Assembly (NCBI GenBank): GCA_902459845.2
Contig: CABPSV020000409.1
Coordinates: forward strand, 1-16,927
Direction: 5' to 3'
DNA: 16,927 nt
From: Hepatocystis sp. ex Piliocolobus tephrosceles
Taxonomy: Eukaryota; Apicomplexa; Aconoidasida; Haemosporida; Plasmodiidae
Shown: in pieces, positions 1 to 9,620 of the stretch
How the letters are laid out: each line of letters begins with the position of its first letter
Numbering within the stretch: the stretch's first letter is position 1
The notes under the pieces: model-generated
The model's input: the letters and a program-made list of their open reading frames with translations, nothing else
Told to the model about the DNA's origin: nothing
The model's database searches: none
Program-made: the position numbers and the translations under genes

Positions 1-23
1 AGTTGGGATGGGGGTTATGTTTG

Positions 24-54
<31 letters not shown>

Positions 55-365
55 ACACGAAAATGCAGTACAGTATGGATATAATGCAAAACAAGCGACT
101 GAGTTTAGTGCGAAAAATATGATCGACATAATCAATACAAATAATATATATTTACAGTTACATTTTTAATAGGAACAATAATTATGAAAGTTGATAAGTC
201 CGGTTTTGTTTATAAAAAATAAAAAAGTTAAACACGTTAGAAAAATATACTAAACAAGTATACGTCATTTTTTTTTTTTTTTTTTTTATCACATTTTTTT
301 TTTGCTTCGCTTTATTCATAACGAATTGTTTGATAAATTTTAAAGTATGTATCAGTATATTATAT

Positions 366-440
366 ATGTTGTTTATTTACATGTTGTTTATTTATATGTT
401 GTTTATTTATATGTTGTTTATTTATATGTTGTTTATTTAT
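366..440. repeat. 15-bp tandem repeat, 5 copies
   Basis: Five consecutive copies of ATGTTGTTTATTTAT; only the first differs, ending in C. Non-coding minisatellite upstream of VAC14. Confidence 0.95.
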
Positions 441-760
441 GCTATATATGTATATTGTATATGAATTGTAGGTAAAAAAAAAATATTAGATGGTTTTATG
501 ATTTTTAAAAAAGGCTGTATTTTTTTTTTTTTTTTTCTTAATTTTATGTTGCATTGTAGTTGTACATCTTTTAGCATGCTCGTTTTTACACATTATCATT
601 TATCTTTTTTATATGTTTTTTTTTTTATATGTTTTTTTTTATATGTTTCTTTTTAAATGTTTTTTTTTTTTTTTTTTCCTTTTCATATGAAACATTGACA
701 TAAAATAATATGAGCAACAAAACAACTGAATATGATTCACCTTTATAATTAATACATGCG

Positions 761-855
<95 letters not shown>
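761..855. repeat. Uninterrupted run of 95 A
   Basis: Positions 761-855 are all A, bounded by GCG on the left and GAAACC on the right. It is the longest homopolymer in the window. Its length in the assembly may not be exact. Confidence 0.9.
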
Positions 856-857
<2 letters not shown>

Positions 858-1201
858 AACCATATACACATATATATATATATATAATAGTGGTGCTTAT
901 AAATATATATAGTTTATTCTTTGATGCACTGTAAAAGTATACTTACATATGTATACATATACATGTGCGTATATTCAAATAAATTTGTTTAAAGTTCCTA
1001 CATCCTTGTATTTATTAATTTATCGAGTTTGTGATTTTTTATCTATTTTTCACATATTTTTTATTTATTTTTTATTTTATTATTTTTTTTTTTTCCGTTA
1101 CCTTACATAACAGCACTTTTTAAAAGTTATACGTGATCAAATTTTGATATATAGTGATAAAATTATGTAATTTTTTAAACACATTTAATGTTTTTATAGA
1201 C

Positions 1202-1232
<31 letters not shown>

Positions 1233-1294
1233 ACCTATAAAATAAATTTAAGCAAAAACAGCACGCTAAAAAAAAAATTGTATATTTGTATATC

Positions 1295-1325
<31 letters not shown>

Positions 1326-1804
1326 GAAGACTACATTGAATATTATATTGAAGACTACATTGTGTATTATTCACGATAAAAATAATTAAGTTAATGGATT
1401 GATCCACCCCCTTCCCCCCCCCCAAAAAAAAAAAAAAAAAAAAAAAATAGATGGGTCAATCTATAAAAATAGCTATGGTATATTTGTATGTGTTTACATA
1501 TCTCCCTTTTAAATATTTGTTCGAAACGAATTGATTAACTAATATTAAATCGAAAGTAACATTATTTGTTTGTTTCTGAAGCATTTTCTATTTTTTATAT
1601 CACTTTTAATTATTAAAAACGAAAAAAAACACAAAAGAAAAAAAAAAATTATAAAAAAAAAAAAAAAACACAAAAACCACCTTTTTAAATTTTACAAGTG
1701 TAACTTTATAATCTCCCTCGACACACCAGTTTTTTAATAGTTTTTTTTGACATAGGTTAGTGTGAAAAAAAAAAAAAAAAAAAAACAGTTTCTGTTCTGA
1801 CAAC

Positions 1805-4800
1805 ATGTTTTTTAATCTTATAAAAAGTGTTGAAAAGGCAGAAGAGGATGAAAATGTAATAAAATTAAGTATACAAAGACTATTGGGGGATAAAACATAT
1901 GAGAAAAGAAAAAAAGGGGCACAGGAGTTGGCTGAAGAAATAAAAATATTAATAGTAAAAGAAGAGAACGAAGAAGAAGAACATATTCAAAAATTATTAT
2001 TAGGAACTTCAACACAAGAAAATTTCGAATCAAATAATAATAAAAAAAATAAAATAAAAATATATGAAGATAGTATTAATTTAACTTCAAAATTTAAATT
2101 AAAAAACGAGTTAGACATTGATACATATGTTAATAATGATTATTATTTTAAAAGTAAACCTGAAGAAAATTATATATATCACCCTACTAACAATGTTGAT
2201 CTAAATGAAGCAGATAAAATTGACGAAACAACAGATGCTCCAAGTATAGGGGATAACAAAGATGAATCAACAATACATGTAAAAGAAAATATTAATAAAC
2301 ATATTGAAAATAATAGTTCATATAAAAGGGAGGAGTTAAACAAGTTAAGCGAGCAAAACAAAACATATGAAAATGTAACAGATGAAAATGTAACAGATGA
2401 AAATGTAACAGATGAAAATGTAACAGATGAAAATGTAACAGATGAAAATGTAATAGATGAAAATGTAATAGATGAAAATGAAATACGTAAAAACGAACTA
2501 GGTAAAAACAAAATAGATAAAAAGGAACAAAAAACGATAGAACAAACAACCGATATTACATTTCAACATGTAGCAAAAGATATAAACAATAAAAAAAATG
2601 TAGAACCATTTTTAAAGATATATAGAGAAGATAAAAAATTAAATGAAGAACATTATCTGTTAGGTTCCGAAATTATAAAAAAATTGTTAATTGATAAATG
2701 TAAAAAAAATTTCGATATAGATGTAGATTTTACAAAAATAATTAAATATAATAAAGACATTAAAACATTAGTAAGTAGTAGCTTATTATCGAGTGAAGAA
2801 TCGGGTTCTAATAACAATAGTAACAATATTAAAAGAAAAAAAAAAAGACTAAACACAAAATGTAGTAGTATAAATTTGAATTTGGCCAATATTAACAATT
2901 CTAGTAATAATAAAAATTTAAACAGTATATTAAAAGAATACGATATATATATTGACTACTTAAATGAAAAATATCAAAATAAGAAAATTTTAAAAATAAT
3001 AGATTTTATAGATAAACGATTTATTCAAAGTATTAACAAGTTTGAAAGATGTGGTGGTTTAATTTCATTAGCATTTATTGCTATAAGTTTAGACAATAAA
3101 ATAAAATATTATTTTGCTCATATTTTAAAAATGATTATTTGTTGTATTTGTGATTCGGATTTTAAAGTTAGATACTCTGTATGTGAAAGTTTATATAATT
3201 TGTGTAAAATTGCAAAAAATGTTACATTTGATTTTATAGAAGACATTTTTAATTGTTTGTACAGGATATATGCTGATTCATGTCCAAATGTAAAAACGGG
3301 TGGTATTTTTTTGGATAATTTATTAAAAGATATGACTTGTTCATATAATAATATTTTTAATATTTATAAAATAATATATATTTTAAAAGATAATATAACT
3401 ATTGAAAATTGTCATGTTCGACAACTTATAATTTCTTGGCTTTTTTTTTTACAAAATATACCAACTGTACATATTTTTGAATATTTTCATTTTTTTATTA
3501 AAGATTTATTTTTAATGTTAGCTGATGAAAATAAGGATATAAAAAAACAAGCAAATCAATGTTTAGATTTATATATTGATAAAATTGTGATAGCAAATTA
3601 TGATCAGTGCAGAATTTTTTTTAAACATATTGCTCATATTTTTTTACATTTCGCTAGTCATTTAAATCCCATTATTAAAAATAAATGTTTACTATGGATA
3701 TATCATTTTATAAATATATTAAATATACATTTTTATAATATATTTAAATCGAAAAAAAAAAACAATTTTTATATTGTTCAACTTTTGAAACAAATCATTT
3801 ATTGTACCGCAGATACTAATTTCGATATTCATTATACTGCAAAAAAATGTAATGAATTGTTAATAGCATTTTTGAAATTTTCTCATTTTGAAGCAGCACC
3901 TTTAGTAACAAAATTGGTATGTTCCATTATAAACTCTAGTGTAAACAACTCAAAACTAGCAATAGTTAATAACAAAATGGAAAATTATGGGTCTAACAGT
4001 AAAGAGGATTCTTTTCAAGAAGATAATAAATATGATCGAGTTAGTAAAAGTAAAAAGAGTGTCGCATCCATACATAGGAGCAACAAAAGTTTAAGCGTTA
4101 AAAATAAATCAAATCATAAAATTATGGATCCAGAGTTTTATGAAAAAAAGGAAGAAATGGTACAACGTGATGAGGGAATAGAGGAAAGTACTACACTTAG
4201 TATTAATGTAGAAGACACAAAAAATAGTTATTTAAGATTTACTGATAAAAATGATTATATATCTGATGGTATTCAAGACGAAGATGATATTAAAAAAGAT
4301 GTAGTTAATGGTATGAGTGTACCGACATATAATAAGTCTATTGATGATAGTAGAAAATTTAAAAATAAAGTAAATGACGAGGAAAATGGTAGTTTCTATA
4401 ACGATTACACTGGACTTACTTTACACACTGATAATGATAAAAAAGGGGGTAATAATAAAAACGACAACAGTGACAACAGTTGTAGTGACAACAGTTGTAG
4501 TGACGACAACAAAGATTTTAATGAAGTTAACAGCGGACATATACTTGATAAAAGTAATAATTACAGTAGCAAAAATGAAAACAGTAAAGTTGATGAAGAA
4601 GGTAAGTTAAAACAGAATAATAATAATAAAATTGATCAAGTAGAAACTAAAGTTAGTAACTACGAAAAAAAAATGAAGAAAAAATATGAAAAAAAATCGA
4701 AAACAACAACAAACACAACAAAAAACACAACAAACACAACAAAAAACACAACAAAAAACACAACAAACACAACAAAAAACACAACAAACACAACAAAAAA

Positions 4801-6754
4801 CACAACAAAAAACACAACAAAAAATACAACAAAAAACACAACAAACACAACAAACACAGAACAAAAAAGTTTATCCTATCTTACATCAAATAAAGAAGAA
4901 AGTATTTATGAAAGTAATTATTCAAATGATACACCTAATATTGAATATTTAAAAAAAAAAGATAATAATTTAAAATTTCGAAAAAAACATGAAAAATTAC
5001 TAAATGAATTAAAAATCAAAAAATTCGAATTGAATGATATGAGAAAAACTGAATCTTATTATATAAATAAAATGATGAATAATATGTGTAGTGATTATGA
5101 AAGTAATATAGAAGATAGTGAATATGAGAAACAACAAAAAAAAAATCATGAAAATGTTTTTGATGATAATTTAGAAGAAAGAGATACATATCCAGTTATT
5201 ATGTGTTTACGATGGTTAATTGATATATTAATTTATAAAAGTTATGAAATTCGAAAATATAATGATAGAATAATTTTTTGTATATTTAATTGTTTAAAAA
5301 GTGATAATAAACAAGTAGTGTTATTATCTTTAACCGTATTATCTGCTATGTGTTCTTCAAGTGTTAATAATAAATTTTATTTTTATAAAAAAATAAGTAG
5401 CCATTTAATTAATCTTTTCAAACATAATGAACATTTATTAATACATAAAGGTAAAATATTAGTACAACATATATCCAGGTCATTAAATAATAAAAAATTT
5501 TATGCTTATTTATGTTATTTATTAATTAAAGAAACTGATTTTAATTTTGTACATAAAGTTATTCAAGTTTTAAATTGGGTTTTATTAACATCAGATGAAA
5601 CGAAATATTTAAGGAATGCATTATTTTTTAAAAAATATTTTAATTTATTTTCAATTATTTTAATAGCTTGGTTTTCTAATCCTGTATGTACAATCACATT
5701 TTTATTATGGTTACAGAAATATGAACTAGCATATTATATTTCATCTTATTTAACATTATTAGATGTTAATTCAGAATTCTTTCATCAAATGGATAATTTT
5801 ATTTTTTTGTTTGAATCCCCTATTTTTTCTGAACAAAGAATTCATTTAATTTATCCAAAAAAATATCCTTTTTTAATAAAAACTTTAATGATTTTATCTT
5901 TACTTTTACCTTTAAATACATCTAATAATATATTACAAAAAAGATTACAATTAGCACATTTATCTGTTTTAACATGTACGGATGATAATATATCTAATAT
6001 TTTTCCTCCACATAACAACCATAATCAATTATTTTTTATGAACAATCATCACCATGATAATATCTCTGAACAATGTATACGGATGCAAGCACTAGAGGAA
6101 TCGAAAGAGGAATCGAAAGAGGAATCGAAAGAGGAATCGAAAGAGAAAATGGAGGAGAAAAAGGAGGAAAAAATGGAGGGAAAAATGAAAGAAAAAATGG
6201 AGGGAAAAATGAAAGAAAAAATGGAGGGAAAAATGAAAGAAAAAATGGAGGGAAAAATGAAAGAAAAAATGGAGGGAAAAATGAAAGACCAAAATCGTGT
6301 ATTACATGAAAAAGAACAATCACAGAATTTAAGTGATGATAAAAACAGTAAAAATTCATTAATTCCAAATTTTAATTTAACATATAACACTCGAGATGAA
6401 ATGAAAGAACTCTATAAATTACAAAACGAAGAAGAAATAAAAGAATTTATTATATTTGAACAAACAGAAGTCGAAAAAGCAAATGAAGAAAACAAATGGA
6501 GTATAAAATATAATAATTTACTAAAACATATGAAAAAAAAGATACTTGATGACAAACAGTTAGTTAATCAAAAATATAATAACGATAGTGACACTTCGGA
6601 TAATAGTGATATTAGTACTAACAGTAAATATACGGATAATCTAAAAATTAATAATACTTTTAACAAATACAATAACATTAATGAGTGTACTGAATTTGTT
6701 AATATTTTTAAAACCGTTTTAAAAAAACATAAAATAATTAAATATTACATTTGA
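1805..6754 (+). CDS. VAC14: VAC14 homologue, scaffold of the PIKfyve/Fab1-Fig4 complex
   Basis: Uninterrupted 1649-residue protein. Family knowledge: VAC14 is a HEAT-repeat scaffold that holds the PI3P 5-kinase (PIKfyve/Fab1) and the phosphatase Fig4 on endosome/vacuole membranes to control PI(3,5)P2. Seen: residues about 27-52 (LLGDKTYEKRKKGAQELAEE) match the VAC14 N terminus (DKLYEKRK...). Residues about 375-715 carry the HEAT block, with GGLISLAFIAISL, DFKVRYSVCESLYN, CPNVKTGGIFLDNLLKD and RQLIISWLFFLQNIP. Residues about 1127-1390 match the VAC14 Fig4-binding domain (NWVLLTSDE, WFSNPVCTITFLLWLQKYE, LFESPIFSEQRIHLIYP, LLLPL, KRLQ). The conserved core of about 650 residues is split by inserts at about 65-375 and 718-1127 and followed by a charged tail at 1390-1649. 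These contain VTDEN, NTT(K), EESK and KMEG(K) repeats, typical plasmodial low complexity. The start at 1805 is the first ATG after an in-frame TGA at 1763. No signal peptide or transmembrane segment is evident. Family assignment is strong; complex membership in this organism is inferred. Confidence 0.92.
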   Translation: MFFNLIKSVEKAEEDENVIKLSIQRLLGDKTYEKRKKGAQELAEEIKILIVKEENEEEEHIQKLLLGTSTQENFESNNNKKNKIKIYEDSINLTSKFKLKNELDIDTYVNNDYYFKSKPEENYIYHPTNNVDLNEADKIDETTDAPSIGDNKDESTIHVKENINKHIENNSSYKREELNKLSEQNKTYENVTDENVTDENVTDENVTDENVTDENVIDENVIDENEIRKNELGKNKIDKKEQKTIEQTTDITFQHVAKDINNKKNVEPFLKIYREDKKLNEEHYLLGSEIIKKLLIDKCKKNFDIDVDFTKIIKYNKDIKTLVSSSLLSSEESGSNNNSNNIKRKKKRLNTKCSSINLNLANINNSSNNKNLNSILKEYDIYIDYLNEKYQNKKILKIIDFIDKRFIQSINKFERCGGLISLAFIAISLDNKIKYYFAHILKMIICCICDSDFKVRYSVCESLYNLCKIAKNVTFDFIEDIFNCLYRIYADSCPNVKTGGIFLDNLLKDMTCSYNNIFNIYKIIYILKDNITIENCHVRQLIISWLFFLQNIPTVHIFEYFHFFIKDLFLMLADENKDIKKQANQCLDLYIDKIVIANYDQCRIFFKHIAHIFLHFASHLNPIIKNKCLLWIYHFINILNIHFYNIFKSKKKNNFYIVQLLKQIIYCTADTNFDIHYTAKKCNELLIAFLKFSHFEAAPLVTKLVCSIINSSVNNSKLAIVNNKMENYGSNSKEDSFQEDNKYDRVSKSKKSVASIHRSNKSLSVKNKSNHKIMDPEFYEKKEEMVQRDEGIEESTTLSINVEDTKNSYLRFTDKNDYISDGIQDEDDIKKDVVNGMSVPTYNKSIDDSRKFKNKVNDEENGSFYNDYTGLTLHTDNDKKGGNNKNDNSDNSCSDNSCSDDNKDFNEVNSGHILDKSNNYSSKNENSKVDEEGKLKQNNNNKIDQVETKVSNYEKKMKKKYEKKSKTTTNTTKNTTNTTKNTTKNTTNTTKNTTNTTKNTTKNTTKNTTKNTTNTTNTEQKSLSYLTSNKEESIYESNYSNDTPNIEYLKKKDNNLKFRKKHEKLLNELKIKKFELNDMRKTESYYINKMMNNMCSDYESNIEDSEYEKQQKKNHENVFDDNLEERDTYPVIMCLRWLIDILIYKSYEIRKYNDRIIFCIFNCLKSDNKQVVLLSLTVLSAMCSSSVNNKFYFYKKISSHLINLFKHNEHLLIHKGKILVQHISRSLNNKKFYAYLCYLLIKETDFNFVHKVIQVLNWVLLTSDETKYLRNALFFKKYFNLFSIILIAWFSNPVCTITFLLWLQKYELAYYISSYLTLLDVNSEFFHQMDNFIFLFESPIFSEQRIHLIYPKKYPFLIKTLMILSLLLPLNTSNNILQKRLQLAHLSVLTCTDDNISNIFPPHNNHNQLFFMNNHHHDNISEQCIRMQALEESKEESKEESKEESKEKMEEKKEEKMEGKMKEKMEGKMKEKMEGKMKEKMEGKMKEKMEGKMKDQNRVLHEKEQSQNLSDDKNSKNSLIPNFNLTYNTRDEMKELYKLQNEEEIKEFIIFEQTEVEKANEENKWSIKYNNLLKHMKKKILDDKQLVNQKYNNDSDTSDNSDISTNSKYTDNLKINNTFNKYNNINECTEFVNIFKTVLKKHKIIKYYI
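2369..2473 (+). repeat. In-frame 15-bp repeat encoding (ENVTD)n in VAC14
   Basis: Seven copies of GAAAATGTAACAGAT. The last two carry GTAATA (Val-Ile) instead of GTAACA (Val-Thr), and a decayed eighth unit follows. It lies in the first low-complexity insert of VAC14. Confidence 0.95.
4701..4857 (+). repeat. In-frame ACA/AAC repeat encoding NTT and NTTK tracts in VAC14
   Basis: Mixed 9- and 12-bp units of AACACAACA and AACACAACAAAA give alternating NTT and NTTK. The tract is in the second large VAC14 insert. The strand is almost free of T here, unlike the surrounding coding sequence. Confidence 0.9.
6095..6288 (+). repeat. In-frame EESK and KMEGKMKE repeats in VAC14 tail
   Basis: About four copies of a 12-bp unit GAGGAATCGAAA (EESK) are followed by about five copies of a 24-bp unit encoding EKMEGKMK. 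Both lie just after the conserved Fig4-binding domain and would form a long charged helix or coiled coil. Confidence 0.9.
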
Positions 6755-6812
6755 TTTATGACACATGTTTTTGTGGATCAATATAATGGCACAGGGTAAA
6801 TTATATGTGTCT

Positions 6813-7051
6813 ACAACTTACAACTTACAACTTACAACTTACGACTTTTAACTTACGACTTACAACTTACAACTTACGACTTTTAACTTATAACTTACAA
6901 CTTACAACTTACAACTTACAACTTACGACTTTTAACTTACAACTTACAACTTACAACTTACAACTTACAACTTACAACTTACAACTTACAACTTACAACT
7001 TACAACTTACGACTTTTAACTTATAACTTATAACTTACAACTTTTAACTTT
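6813..7051. repeat. Heptamer array of ACAACTT and variants
   Basis: About 34 units of 7 bp. The main unit is ACAACTT, with ACGACTT, ATAACTT and TTAACTT variants recurring in similar combinations, which suggests higher-order duplication. A frame across it stays open on the plus strand (Leu/Thr/Tyr/Asn period), but this follows from the repeat and has no family similarity. It begins about 60 bp after the VAC14 stop. Confidence 0.95.
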
Positions 7052-7470
7052 GTTCTCAAGTTTAAGTTCAAATATATATTGAACTAACAAAATTACTTAC
7101 CCTATTCCGGTGCTTATGTCTTTAACCATATGCGTTTTTTTGTATACACCTATAATATATAAGTTAAACGACAAGCGGCCACATTTATAAAAATATATAA
7201 AAATATATAAAAATATATATATATATATATGTAGACTTATTTAATGCTAAATTATCGAATAATGTTGTTAGGAACGTTATTTATTTTTTTATTTTTTTAT
7301 TTTTTTATTTTTTTATTTTTTTTTGGTTTGTTTATCCTACTGTAAAAATAAGTACAAGTATTTTTTTAAAACAGTCAATAATTTAAAAAAAAGAAATATA
7401 TATATTTATATAATTTATTTTTAATATGGTTAGTCTTAATTGGTCTGGTTTGACCTGTTTTAACATGTTT

Positions 7471-7517
<47 letters not shown>

Positions 7518-7552
7518 ATGTATGTCTTAATTACTACTTTTGCCTTTATACC

Positions 7553-7588
<36 letters not shown>

Positions 7589-8176
7589 CTCATAAAAAAT
7601 GTGTTAACCTTTGAACTCATCTAACACTTACATTATTTTGTTATTTGCCAACAACATTAAAAATAATTTATCGTTCTTATGAATATTAAATTTTATGAAA
7701 ACGTTTTTATAATTATACGTCTTGTTAAAACATGAGTGACAGTGCCTAAAATAGAATAGCTAATGATTGTGTCAGAAGATGTAATATGTGTAATAATTTA
7801 TTTTGTAATGAAAAAAAAAAATAAATAAAAAAAAAAAAAAATAAATAGATAAATATAATGAAAATGTGTTCATTTTTTTTTGAGTTGAAAAAAGAGAAAA
7901 AAATCAGATAGAAAAACATATATTTTTAAAGTATGTATACGTTTTCTACACATTTACTTACAATATATTTATATAGTTCTATGTGATATTTGTTTCTACC
8001 CTGTTTTTTTTTTTTTTTACTTATCATTACAAATTTATGTTTTTGTTAAATAAATAGCTACATGGGGAGGGGGGGAAAAGAAATATGCACTGGAGACGTC
8101 AGAAACAAACATATACCCATAAAAATGTTTATATATATATATATATGTATATGCTAATAATATAACTTTTTCAATT

Positions 8177-8216
<40 letters not shown>

Positions 8217-8460
8217 ATAAAAAAATAATTACAATAATAATCATAAATACAACAAAAAGGACAAACTTTTTAAAAGTGATGTATTTTACTACAGCAAAAA
8301 AATAAAAAAAAAGTGAGTAAATGTTGCAAACATATAAATGCGTTTAAAAGTTATTAGCAAAAAAAATAAATAAATAAAAAAAAAAAATATAATAGTTAAA
8401 CATTAAAAAAAATGTGAGAAGCGATGGGAATAGTTTGCCTCATTACTATTTTATATTTTA

Positions 8461-8502
8461 TATTTCAATTTTTATATTTCAATTTTTATATTTCAATTTT
8501 TA
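8461..8502. repeat. 14-bp tandem repeat, 3 copies
   Basis: Three copies of TATTTCAATTTTTA followed by a partial fourth. Non-coding. Confidence 0.9.
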
Positions 8503-8669
8503 TATTTCCTTTCCTTTTTTTTTTTTTTTTTTTTTTTAATTAATTTTATATATTTTAGCGATAAATATATTTTATAAAAACAGCTTTAAAAAAAAAAAAA
8601 ATAAAATAAAATGGACACGGCATAGTATAACATAAAAATAAACGCGACATGACATAACACAAAATAAAC

Positions 8670-8765
8670 ATGACACAAGATAACATAACATAACATAACA
8701 TAACATAACTTAAAATGAAATTACTTAAAATGAAACAACTTAAAATAACATAACCTAAAATAACA
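8670..8765. repeat. ATAAC / TTAAAATGAAA satellite
   Basis: Repeated ACATAACATAAC units pass into CTTAAAATGAAA and AACTTAAAATAAC variants. A simple non-coding satellite. Confidence 0.8.
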
Positions 8766-9043
8766 CTTTTTAACTTTTTTTTTTTTTTTGAAGTAAACGA
8801 TGAATTTTTATATACAAACGTTTGCCCCTAAACAAAACAATAAATTCATATATAAACATGCGCGATATTACATACTTGGCAGCTCATATATATTTAACTT
8901 ATATCTTTCCATAAAATTATTTATATTGAAATTATAAAAGAATTAATAAGAAAAAAAATAAAAACGCAATATATTTTTATTGTTAAAATAGAAAAGTGAC
9001 AAAAAACGTAACTTGCGAATTATTTTGCACGTATAAACAAGAG

Positions 9044-9091
<48 letters not shown>

Positions 9092-9389
9092 TGCTACATT
9101 TTTTATGTTATTATGTGTATCCTATAAGTTACTACTCCCAATGTGATAAATATCTAACACGAGTTAAAAAAAATAAACGAACGAAAGGACGAACAGACAA
9201 TTGATTACATAAAAACAAATTTCAATTTTTGCCGTTCTAATAGTAACTATTTTTTTTTATTAATGTTGGTAAAATATTATATTATATCTTACCATATAGT
9301 ATAAAAAAAAAAAAAAAAAGGAAATTTTTTTTTTTTTTTTTTGTTGTTGATTTTGATCGATTAATTTAAAGCGTATAAAAAAAAAAAAA

Positions 9390-9490
9390 ACATAAAAAAA
9401 AATATAAAAAAAAACATAAAAAAAAAATATAAAAAAAAACATAAAAAAAAACATAAAAAAAAACATAAAAAAAAACATAAAAAAAAATAT
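9390..9490. repeat. 12-bp CATAAAAAAAAA repeat
   Basis: Successive CATAAAAAAAAA and TATAAAAAAAAA units. The block is flanked by two copies of TTAAAGCGTATAAAAAAAA (about 9365 and 9553), which suggests a larger duplication of about 190 bp. Confidence 0.85.
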
Positions 9491-9561
9491 AAAAAAACAA
9501 AACATAAAACAAAACATAAAAAATAAATAGATCAACTCTGTTTAGCCTATTACTTAAAGCG

Positions 9562-9619
<58 letters not shown>

Positions 9620-9620
<1 letters not shown>

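Larger units (their letters stand above)
1..1804. other. 5' flank of VAC14, no gene supported
   Basis: I see no coding region here. Apparent reading frames are products of homopolymer runs (poly-Phe and poly-Lys). The stretch holds many A and T tracts, one of 95 A, a 15-bp repeat at 366-440, a short direct repeat around GAAGACTACATTG at 1325-1363, and a C-run/A-run hairpin candidate at 1394-1464. The promoter and 5' UTR of VAC14 presumably lie here, but no specific promoter element can be recognised. Confidence 0.7.

Noticed and set aside
366..440. CRISPR-like or telomere-like array
   Set aside because: Units are directly adjacent with no unique spacers, and neither this array nor the one at 6813-7051 matches the plasmodial telomere unit GGGTTYA.
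639..869. Minus-strand frame with a long poly-Phe run
   Set aside because: Created by the run of 95 A; no coding signal.
1120..1425. Minus-strand frame of 101 codons upstream of VAC14
   Set aside because: Mostly homopolymer-coded Phe and Lys; no recognisable domain.
4607..4864. Cys/Val/Phe-rich antisense frames opposite VAC14
   Set aside because: Mirror translations of the NTT repeat; artefacts of its short period.
6805..7026. Plus-strand open frame of 73 codons with a Leu-Thr-Thr-Tyr-Asn pattern
   Set aside because: It is a direct product of the 7-bp array; no start context, no family similarity and no non-repeat sequence.
8850..8885. Alternative IleRS terminal exon (SCQVCNIAHV...) with close cysteines on the minus strand
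   Set aside because: The acceptor would be ATGAG with no pyrimidine tract, and the peptide does not continue the zinc motif properly.
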